A stretch of 64,000 bases of DNA, taken from positions 813,409 through 877,408 of the forward strand of contig CAXAMN010015446.1 in NCBI GenBank assembly GCA_963970005.1, in the 5' to 3' direction. The DNA comes from Durusdinium trenchii (taxonomy: Eukaryota > Sar > Dinophyceae > Suessiales > Symbiodiniaceae). The position numbers and the translations under genes are program-made. The notes beneath the pieces are model-generated. The model was not told where the DNA came from, did no database searches, and was given only the letters and a program-made list of their open reading frames with translations. Shown here one piece after another: positions 12,470-21,439 of the stretch (position 1 is its first letter; each line of letters starts with the position of its first letter).

Positions 12470-13412
12470 GTGAGCCGAGAGATATCCTATCTGAAGCTTT
12501 CAGGTGGGGAAAATGGGAGACAGAGCAATTTGATTTTGCTGAAGCAGGGCAAGGACCATAGCGTTGTGCTGAACCAGGAGACGTACTCCCTCAAATTGCT
12601 TGAAGAGATTGAGATTGACAAGACAAAGGCCCGGAAGACGCCACTAACAGCATCTGAAGTGTCTCAGCTTCGTGGAGCTCTAGGCCTCTAGGCGCTATGA
12701 GCTGGAGGAGCACGCAATTTCTTGCGGAAGTCTCACTGTTGTTGAATGAGATCAGCCGAGGCACCATTGAGACCCTCTGCAGGACCAACAAGTTGGTGCG
12801 TGAGATGCGCCGCGATGCTGGCCAGCGACTCCTCTTCCCTTCATCCTGGAAGATCAAGCGAGTCCAAGATCTAGCTGTGGTGACGACGCCAGCCAACACA
12901 ATCGACCAGACCGGTCGAGCACCCTGGCCATCCTGGCTGGCTCCCCGTGAGATCCTTCAGGGGATCGAGGCGCAGGTGGCATTGGTTCAATGGCGCGGAA
13001 GTCCAATCCATCACGATTCGCATGCTGTTGGCAGAGCTCGGGGGAGTTGATCTTCATCGAGGTGATCTTCACCTGGCGGTGCAGGAGATCGCCGGGTCCT
13101 TGGTCATGGATTCCAAAGGGCATCTTTGATGCAATGACGAAGAACATGAGCTCTCTTCACGGGCTACGTGATAGCCGAGCAGGGTATGAGCTGACGCTGG
13201 CAGTGTCCCAGGCGGTGAAAGCGAAGACGCAACTTCGCTGGGTGAACGCCTTGACCAAATATGGAGCCCGCAAGATCCTGCTCCACTTCTTCGCGCAGCG
13301 GCAGCACTGGCGGCTGGTGCATGATCCCAAGTTCGAGGCCGGCAAGAAAGTGCACAAGCGGGCACTTAAAGCAGAGGATCAAAGAGATGGAAGAGCAGGA
13401 GGTGGCCAGTGA
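12470..13412 (+). pseudogene. pol: Copia RT C-terminus and RNase H remnant
   Basis: Three frames in succession. The first (12470-12691) reads as the RT thumb and connection, with VLNQETYSLKLLEEIEIDK and SQLRGALGL. The second (12697-13050) continues with TIETLCRTNKLVREMRRDAG. The third (from about 13115) is the RNase H end, with GIFDAMTKNMSSLHGLRDS, LRWVNALTKYGARKILLHF and AQRQHWRLVHDPKF, and it stops at 13412. These are characteristic of the 3' end of dinoflagellate copia pol. The gene ends about 90 bp before the right LTR, and a purine-rich run lies in between. Confidence 0.75.
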
Positions 13413-13499
13413 GCAAGCGCAACTGGCCGTGGGACGCTGAAGAAGAGTTGGTGCGCTACCCACCTTTGGCCTGACAAAAGGCCCAGAAAGTATGGTGGA

Positions 13500-13653
13500 T
13501 GTGCGCTTAGGGTTGCGTTCAGTTGCACTTGACCTTTTGCCACGACGCGCCAAACAGGGCGGGGCTCGAGCTGACAGAAAAGGTCTGTCGTCGCACACGT
13601 GGACCGCGAGTGGTCCCCCTTTTTACCTGTGGTAGGTACCTTGCTTGCTTTCA
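13500..13653 (+). repeat. Right LTR of 6.0-13.7 kb copia
   Basis: 154 bp, TGTGCG...TTTCA, preceded by the purine-rich AGAAAGTATGGTGGA, a candidate polypurine tract. It is followed by the target duplication CTTCT. Confidence 0.9.
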
Positions 13654-13790
13654 CTTCTGCTGCTTTTGCTTTTTGCTTTTGGCCTTTGCTTCTGCATTTG
13701 CTTTTGCTTTTTGCTTTTGCTTTTTGTTTTCCCTGCTGCTTTTGCTGTTTGCTTCTGCCTTTGCTTTTGCTTCTGCTTTTGCTTCTGCTG
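13654..13790. repeat. (GCTTTT)n pyrimidine tract, right part
   Basis: Continuation of the T/C-rich tract interrupted by the copia insertion, with GCTTTT, GCTTCT and GCCTTT units. A shorter purine-strand relative lies at about 14405-14440. Confidence 0.8.
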
Positions 13791-14099
13791 GCTATCTTCT
13801 TTGCATTGACACTGCCAGAAAGTTGGGTGATAAGACCTTCACCTTGAGCTTTGACACCCAATCACACCAATCAAAAAACAAAGCAGCCCAGCGCTGCCTA
13901 TATTTGATTTGCATTGCGGGGGAGGCGCTGCGCCCTCCCCCACATCCCGCTTTCTTTTTTTTAAATTGCCACTACCGTCCACCACCCCTACTATTTCCAA
14001 TGCCTCTATCACTCGGACCACCCCGCTACGAGTCTTACCACAGTTGCCACAACTACTATTTTCTTTGCGTTGACGCTCCCACAAAGGTGGATTTCGACT

Positions 14100-14330
14100 T
14101 TGCTTAGCCCAAAGAAACCCGAAACCACTGAAACCCAAAGACACCCGCAGAACAAGTCCCTATTATAGTTCCTCTCTCCTCCTACTTCTCCTTCGTCAAG
14201 TGGGATGCCTTTTCCGGAAGAACGCCTAAAGAAACCCCAAAGACAAGAAACCGAGCCCAAAGAAACCTGAAACCAGCGAAGCTAAAGACAACCGCAAAGA
14301 AACCCCAAGTGGAATACCTTTTCTGTTCCC
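14100..14330. repeat. Imperfect direct duplication, CCCAAAGAAACC motif
   Basis: GCCCAAAGAAACC, then GAAACC, AAAGAC and AACCGCA-type words, and a 'CAAGTGG...CCTTTTC' segment occur twice about 140 bp apart (from about 14106 and about 14248). No coding function is apparent. Confidence 0.55.
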
Positions 14331-15089
14331 TCCCTTTGTCACTGTCACGCTGGCTTTGGTGCTTCGTCCCCTGCCCTTTCTGCTGCTCCTAGTGCTTGTA
14401 AAGCACCCCCAGCAGAAGCAAAAGCAAAAACAGTAGGGGAAAAAACGTGAAGCAATCTACGGAAAAAGTCTGAAAAACATTTCCGGAACAAATATCAATC
14501 CCTTCGCAAGAACGCCTCACACAGGCCTTGGGTTTGGAACTTCCAACGAAGGTTTTAGTTTTGCGCAATGCCAAACGCATTCCTTTCCCACTATGAGTAG
14601 AGAGGAGTGTGTTTTTGCCTTTCCTTGCTTTTACTTCTCACAGTCCATGCTCTCCGAGGTGGATCTCATCGAGAGTTTTGTCGGTTTTCGCCTGGCTTCG
14701 GGGTGCCGCCTCGGTCGTAACACCTTCGCTTTGTTGCCATACACTTTCAAAGATTGCTGCGAAGCAACCTACCGAGCGGACCATGCTGGTTGCATTGTGG
14801 GGGGCCAGTTCAATGGGAGGCCGTTTGATGTGAGCATTCCAACCCATCTCGCATTTCTTTTCTTGAATGCTTTCAAGACTTCACAGCCTCACAGCCAACA
14901 TGTGCAAGTTGAAATCCTGGAGGCTTCTCTCGCAAGGGCGGGTTCAAGGTGTTGAGTGTGCTTACAACAAGGACTGGGGAAGTGTCTCAACTACTTCCGG
15001 GCTGGGGGTTTATATATATATATATAACTGATTTCTTGGCTTTTGCATGGAGACTGGTGCTCCAAATCGTGGGATTCGAAAAGCTGAGA

Positions 15090-18000
15090 GCTTGAGAGCT
15101 TGAGAGGACCTCATGGTGTTCCAGGCACGATGCGAGACTATCCCAGGAAGCTACAGCGAAAAGTCTCCAGGTGTTTGCTGGGAGGCACGCTGAGAAACTG
15201 CCAAAGTGAACTCATGGCAAAGCATCAATTCTTTTTGCACGTTGAAGGCGGGCGTTCCTTGGCGTCCAATGGCTTCCAACTTTGATGGACGAACCATTCG
15301 GGAGCAGATACGGACCAGTGTGTCCTTTTCTCAGGAAACTCACCTCGGAATCTTTTGCTGGCTTGTGATGGATTAAGGCAGACGCTTTTGGCTGCTGAGC
15401 TAGCTGTCATGATTGCAGTAATGGTGATGCCTTTGGCTCTGCTTGTGAAGGGCCAAGACTAAAACTGACAGCGACAAAGCAAGCAACAAATCCTTTATAT
15501 AACCGGGATCACTCTGATGCTACTCATGTGATTCTTGCACAGAGTCAGGCCTGCGCTTCTACAGCCTTTAGAAGACCACCACGGCGTGAACTTGCCAGGA
15601 TGCGCAGCCTTAGTTGAAAGACTGCGCAGCAAAGCTAGCTGAGTGAAACCAAGTGTTGCAGTTCTCAAAGTTGCTTTTGGCACTTGGTTCCTTGGCAACA
15701 TGACACCTTGACATTCGACAACTGACCACTGTGAGTTGCAGTTTTTTATCCTTGGGCCCCTTGGGCGCTTCCTCGGGACCGACGCCATGACATCCACAGC
15801 ATATACTGTGGCCTTTCAGGGCGAAAATGGTGCATACAGTCCCCTAGCTGAGAGAAATTTACAGTCTTGTGGTGATGCAAGGAAAGTCTGGCAGATGTGT
15901 CATTTGTCCATGTGAGGCGAGCAGGCTACCTATGCACTCTTGGGCAGAGAAGGCGAGACCTCGAAAGTCGCCTCCCCACTATTCGCCGTAGACTGTGCGG
16001 ATGCCCTTGCAACATCAAGTCCAGGCATTCAAGCCGTCGGTTATCAGTCATTTGATGACGCATTTGCTGTCTCTTGGCGCCATTTTGGTTAAACACCAAC
16101 TACGAAGCGAGTGAAACGTGTTTATATAATTCCAAAGTTGACTGACCGAGGCCATCAGCGATGGTAAAGTGCATTTGTTATTGGTGCCAATTGAGAACAC
16201 CCTTGGTGGCACAATACACGCCAATTGTGATTTGCAGTTGCAGCACAATCTCTTTATAATCGTCCCTTGATGGCAATCACACTGCCTGGAAGATCGTGTT
16301 GAAAAGACTTTCATAAAGCTTTGTCATGTCTTTGTCCCCAACAGCAAAGATAGTAAAGGCTTAGGGGTCTTCCGCGAAAGGGTCTTCAGCGTAAAGACTC
16401 CGTGACATGCTATGACGCTGACATTGTCACGGCGTAGTGCTGAGATGTCATCTTGCTGGCATGGTGTCATGCTGACGTTTTGTCATTCCGTCAGGCTACC
16501 TCGCTTGCATGTCAACATTGAACCATTTAGCCACTCTGTCGCGCGAGCGTCGTGCTGACGTGCTGTTTTCGGGGGGACGTGTGCACACGCTTTCATATTT
16601 TATGCTGGCTGTCAAGCCGACAGGACCTGTTCTCAGGTTGTAGCGCTGACATGTTATCATGCCGACACACTGACACGGGTTATGCTAACACATGCTGACC
16701 CTTGTCACGCCGGGATGCTGATGACGTGTCATGCTGTCATGCTGACATCGTGGCAGGCTCCGAGCGGGTTCCGGAGCAGGTTCCATGGTTCTTGCTTGTT
16801 GTCGTGCTTGCGCGCATGTGGGCACACATTAGAAAGGCCACGTGTTTCAAACACACAACGCTTGCTAATCTACGTGCAACTTTGGTGTGGGCTTATCTTA
16901 CCCATGAAGCCCCCATAGCAAGAGTCCACACAACATTCCTCCCCAAACCTGCGACACCTTCGCTGGCCCTCTCAAGAAACCAGAGTGCAGTCCTGTGCTA
17001 TAGTCATGTCCAAACCTGGTGTGGTGTACAGAGCCTTTAGGAAACCACAGGCAGGTAGGACTTGCTAAATCAATTGTTTGGTAGAGCCATTGAACTTATA
17101 TACCTTGAAGGAACTTCAATTTGGAAGGTGTGAGCCAGCCACCGCGTTTCGAACTTTCTTGGTGACAGGAGATTTTCCTTGCTTTGAGGAAACGAATCCA
17201 AGTTCCTGACTCATTTGTCTCACTTGGTGATGAAGTACGTAAGGCTTGCCAGAGCATGGTGGCAACGAGAAAGCGGGACAGATTCCAAGGGCGAGGGTCC
17301 TCATGTGATCCATGAGCCCACGTTGGGGCCGGGTCACCTGTGTTGGATACTGTAGGCTGTGAGACTTTGAGACAAAGGGGCGCCATTCACCTTCATGCCA
17401 GGGGTTGCAGTGTGACTGTCCGTCAGGGTCTGCATGTGGCTGTGGGTGACAATCAGTGAGCTGCCACATGTAGCGGTTGAATGGGATGCAAAACACAGGA
17501 ACCCAACTGCCTCAGAAGGTGGATTGCTGTGTGCTGAAATCTTCACTCGCGATGACCCAGCCCCCACCCTGCGTACTGAGTTCTGGGCTTAATAAGGCGC
17601 TGAGGTAGCTGTGGGTGCGGAGAAAACGACCGCTCGCTTTGAGAAGCCTTTGTGGCCAAGCGGCCACTTCATGTTCAGCAGAGTGTCGTGTGTGCGCCTT
17701 GAGGCGGAGCACAACCTGCGAATCCGGCACTGCCTTATGGCACTACCTGGGTCCAAAAAGGCACGTGATGTTTCCACAGATTTTGTTTTTTGATTCAATT
17801 AGGAAGCTAGTCGGTTGGAGGCCATCGCTTTTAGTTTGTGGCTTACCTGCCTTATGGCGTACCTTTATCATGCTTTATCCCGCTGCGCGACTTTGTCCAG
17901 GCAGATTTGCAGAAAGTAATTTCCCATCCACAAGCCCTTGCCCAATGCAACTCCTATTTGAAATCCAACGAGCTGGTGGGTGAAGCTGCGTATGACACAG

Positions 18001-19035
18001 CTGGCAGCGCCAAACTGATTTCTGAAGGCTGCCAACAAGTTCACTTTTGCATTTTTGATATGTTGTTAATCAATTTTTTTTGTTGGCTAGCGGTGCTAGC
18101 GATTCTGGACTCGAGGCAAGCTGAAAGGAGTTGGTGCTATTTGCAGTGAACTTGCTGCAGAGCACTTTGGCCTCGAGATTCTCGAAAAAGGCCAGGGCTG
18201 AATTGCAAGCCTGTTGGATATTGATCCCTGCCCTCTGGTGGAAGGCATTGAGGATGACCAGAACAATTTTACGCGGTTCATCCTTCTTCGACCGCATCCG
18301 GTTCACATACCCCCTGGCCTTCCTTGCAAAACGTCCATTGTGTTTTCCTTGGACAACATTGCAGGCAGGGTTGGCCTAGTGTGACTTCAGAGCAATTTCG
18401 CAAATTTCCCTGAGTCACTCTCAAGGAGCTTTGTTCAAAGCCCTGTCTGTATTCGCTTTGCGGGACATTGACCTTTCCAAGATCGAGAGTCGTCCATGCA
18501 AGACGGACAGCTTTTGCAGCTTGAGTTATTTTGTTCCACAATTGTATGACTCAGACTTGGAGTTGCAGGACATCATGTCCAAGCTGGAACGCCTCTATTT
18601 GAGCATGGCAGGTGGCGATGTTACCCGAGCCAAGCGAACAAAGTTGAGTGATGTTGGACCCTTAAGTTGTGCAGCTGCTTTGCGGCTGCTGAACAACTTG
18701 ACGGCTTGGGTTGTGAGGAAAATCGCTTCCGCTACTTGTTCTATGTGGACTTTCTGGCTTCGGCCCGGGATCTAGAGTCTTTCTGTTGCATTTCTACAAG
18801 GTTTATGATGTTCCCTCTTCAAGCTCTGTAGTATCGTTGTGAGGTAGAAGATCTGAATGTGGCCAATGCTTTGCGCCACCTGCAAGAGATGACTACCTTC
18901 TTCAGGGTGAACCATGGCCGAATGATTGGTTCTTCCATGTTCTTCCATTACATCACACTTTCTTGCGGTTACGAGTGATGCATGACACAAAGCTCGGCAC
19001 TGTCACACTGTGAAAGGCTTGGCTCCTTTCCGCGG
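15090..19035 (+). CDS. Prephenate/arogenate dehydratase half of a fused Phe/Tyr gene (multi-exon)
   Basis: The product would convert prephenate or arogenate to phenylpyruvate or phenylalanine. Exons read by eye: to 15124; 15147-15170; 15195-15247; 16151-16261 (VPIENTLGGTIHANCDL); 17704-17760 (RIRHCLMALPGSKK); 17901-18027 (SHPQALAQC, DTAGSAK); 18116-18190 (CSELAAEHFGLEIL); 18245-18364 (NNFTRFILL, the catalytic TRF motif); 18426 to about 18505 (ALRDIDLSKIESRP, ACT domain); 18718-18768 (YLFYVDFLASA); 18844-18905 (NALRHLQEMTTFF); 19017-19035 (LGSFP). Phases agree across most joins, and the order matches plant-type dehydratases. Donors are mostly GC or GA. The N-terminus, including any plastid targeting peptide, is not resolved. 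The reading frame leads straight into the TyrA half. Confidence 0.87.
16405..16760. repeat. Degenerate GTCATGCTGAC repeats in intron
   Basis: The words TGTCATGCTGAC, GCTGACATT, GCTGACGT and close variants recur at irregular spacing through about 350 bp. They sit inside the 1,442-bp intron (16262-17703) of the dehydratase gene. No ORF explains them. Confidence 0.6.
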
Positions 19036-19173
19036 GCTGGATCGGTGGTTGGCCTGGAACACCTTGGAAATCGAATTGTCTTGACCTTAGAATCGACACA
19101 AGATTCTTGATGGTGAGAAGCATGATATATCAATTCTGAAAGATCTTTGCTCGAACGCTTTGTTCACCACAAG

Positions 19174-21180
19174 GCTCTTCCCTTGAATCCATCCAAGCCA
19201 CCGAAGAAAAGAATTGGAGTCCTGGGCTTTGGAACATTTGGACAGTTTATAGCTGCTTGGCTCCCAACAGGAGTGGGTGTTTGTGTTGACAATGTCTCCC
19301 CACCTTTCATTAGACATAAGAGCGCCTGCTGGTTGAATAGGTTGTGAGTCAGGAAGAATGCCAACGGATTTTGGTAGTCGTTAACTTCCAACACAACCAG
19401 CCTTGAAAGTCCATATATATATATATAATATATATATAATCTAACCCAAAATTTTGCGTAGCGTTGGCAGTAGACTCTAAAGCGGGCTAGGGCTACTGCC
19501 CCCTGCTAAGTGCAACTCAATTTGCAAGCACGTTTACTGTCATGCTGCCAAATGAAACATTACGGTCATCATCATGTTGACTGTCATGCCGAAGGGGGAC
19601 ATCCTGAAAACAGCTGCCAATAAAACTGCATATTTCAGCAGCATGCAGAGAGACACACCTCCCCACAAGACTCTTGTCCCACATGCATAAAATCGAGAGT
19701 TCTGAGGCTGAGGCGAAAGGCACATTCCCAAGTTGCAGACTTGTTACTTTCCTGAGGCAAAAAAGCTTGCCTCAGAACACGATGTATTCGCCTCCAGCCG
19801 GGAAAACTACTCAAGCATCGCTTCAAACTGTGGTGTGCCGCTTGGCCTTCTACTATCCGAACAGTTGTGATGGATTTGTTTGTGTGGGATTGCTCTGTCC
19901 CTGTCAGGACATGGTGCAACACACTTGATGAACTGCTGGCCCAGCAGCTTGAGATCCTCATCATTTCAGCAGCTTGGCAACAAATTTGCTGTTTACCTTT
20001 GTCAGCACACCCGACCTTTTCCAAAAATGCACATTGCTTCCAACCTCTCCAGATCCAAGGTCAGCATACTGAGCTTTGATAGCATAGTGCGACGAATTTG
20101 CAGCAGCATTGCTGCCAAAGACTCTGGCGATTCGCGGCGCCCTCAAGTCAGCCATTGAGTTCTTGAAATTAGAGACGCAGTCTTAGGTCACATCGATTGC
20201 TGGTGGTTGATGTGCTCTCCGTAAAGGCCAGTCGCCCAGACAGCCAAAGAAAGGTGCTCAACGGATGTTAAGACCAACTTGTTCACTGCTGTTGCAGGTG
20301 CATGCCAAGACCACCTTGCTTTCCCTTTTGCCTGAGAGCTGCGAAGCTTCACAGCAAGCCTGGTCTTGAAGGAGGCCAATGAAGTGCCACAAGAAATGAC
20401 CTGTTGGTGTGGCCAAACCGCAAGCTGACAAGTGTTGCAACCTCTTTCAATCTGCAGTTGACCTGAGGATATCCTTTGCACACATCCAATGTTTGGCCCA
20501 CAAAGTGGCAAGCATGGCTGGGCCGGCTTGCCTTTTGTATTCGAGCGCGTAAGGCTAAACAATGCAAGGACTGCCCCGACACGCCTTGTTGCCTGACCCC
20601 AAGCATGGCACCACACTCAACAAACTCACATGGGTGTGTATTATTTTCATTGTACCCGTACCACTGGGTCGGTTAGATAGATAGATAGATAGATAGATAA
20701 AAAAATGTATATATATATATGTATACACATAAGGTCTAGCTTTTCCTTTTTTGCCTCTCAAATTTCCATGGCATCCAGTGAAGTGAACCATGTTCTTCAA
20801 ACCAGGAGATGTGAAGACTTCCTTAAATGGTGGGAGCGGCAAGGATGCCGAATGGTCGTGTGGCCCCAAGCGCAGTGCACAGCGAACGGCATTACTTCAC
20901 GCTTGGACGTGCCAAGGACATGACATGCGAATTGCATGATGAAGTGTCAGCTGGCAGCCAGTTTGTTACTCACCTGACTGGGCGAATCCTAGAACGCTTG
21001 TCCTTGCGGACGACGCCTATCAATACGAAGGTGGGCTTGCATGGACATTGTAAGACGGACATCAGCTTTGGAATGAAACCATCAATACATGCAAATGTGG
21101 ACCTGCAGGGCTTCGAATCTCTTCTGCAGCTTGTGGACAACACATGTGCAGATAGCTTTGATCTATTCTTTGCGAGACTT
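19174..21180 (+). CDS. Prephenate/arogenate dehydrogenase half of the same gene (multi-exon)
   Basis: NAD(P)-dependent oxidative decarboxylation of prephenate or arogenate towards tyrosine. Exons: 19174-19270 (Rossmann start RIGVLGFGTFGQF, GxGxxG); 19776-19839 (HDVFASSRENYSSIA); 19908-19968 (LDELLAQQLEILIIS); 20060-20136 (SILSFDSIV); 20188-20227 (LLVVDVLSVK); 20298-20342 (TTLLSLLPESC); 20468-20568 (DILCTHPMFGPQSGKHGW); 20806-20857 (RCEDFLKWWERQGCRMV); 20917-21030 (ELHDEVSAGSQFVTHLTG, TTPINTK); 21109 to about 21180 (LVDNTCADSFDLFF). Every internal join keeps phase. The closest family resemblance is to arogenate dehydrogenases of plants and algae. A possible further exon lies near 21403-21440 (INANDRAKE). 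The C-terminus and stop are unresolved. The 19.04-19.17 kb gap to the dehydratase half is only one short intron. Confidence 0.88.
19412..19439. repeat. (TA)n microsatellite in intron
   Basis: A TA dinucleotide run with one break, inside the 505-bp intron 19271-19775 of the dehydrogenase half. Confidence 0.85.
20674..20722. repeat. (GATA)n plus (TA)n microsatellite in intron
   Basis: Six GATA units followed by an A run and a TA run. They lie inside the 237-bp intron 20569-20805, whose inferred donor is GA. Confidence 0.9.
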
Positions 21181-21439
21181 GACTGGATTAATCGTAGCTA
21201 CTGAGCGAGCTGGTGGACTTGTTTTGACTTGATGTGATTCTGACTAAGGCTTTTCAAATACAATCCGAACTCTGCCGAGCAGCTAGCTGCAATAGAGGGC
21301 GCTGTCGAGGATCGGATCAAGCCTATACGCAAGGCAAGTTGTTGGACAGATTGGGAATGAAGGCAGTCACAGCAGTGCCTTGCAGGATGTGTCATCAAAG
21401 CTGCGCGATAAATGCAAATGATCGCGCCAAAGAAGACTG

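Larger units (their letters stand above)
6017..13653 (+). mobile_element. Ty1/copia LTR retrotransposon, decayed, 7,637 bp
   Basis: Two near-identical direct repeats of 155 and 154 bp (6017-6171, 13500-13653) begin TGTG and end TTTCA. They are flanked by the perfect 5-bp duplication CTTCT (6012-6016 and 13654-13658). A tRNA primer site (TGGTAACGGAGC) follows the left LTR and a purine-rich stretch precedes the right one. Inside, in order, are gag-like, protease-like, RT and RNase H sequences, in several frames with stops. No integrase is visible. The region 7.08-9.69 kb is non-coding and looks inserted. The LTRs differ by 3 substitutions and one indel, which is little compared with the internal decay, so this copy may have been mobilised in trans. 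Confidence 0.88.

Noticed and set aside
16079-16091. GCCATTTTGG resembling part of the dinoflagellate spliced leader
   Set aside because: Only about 10-11 matching bases out of 22, with no continuation; expected by chance in 64 kb.
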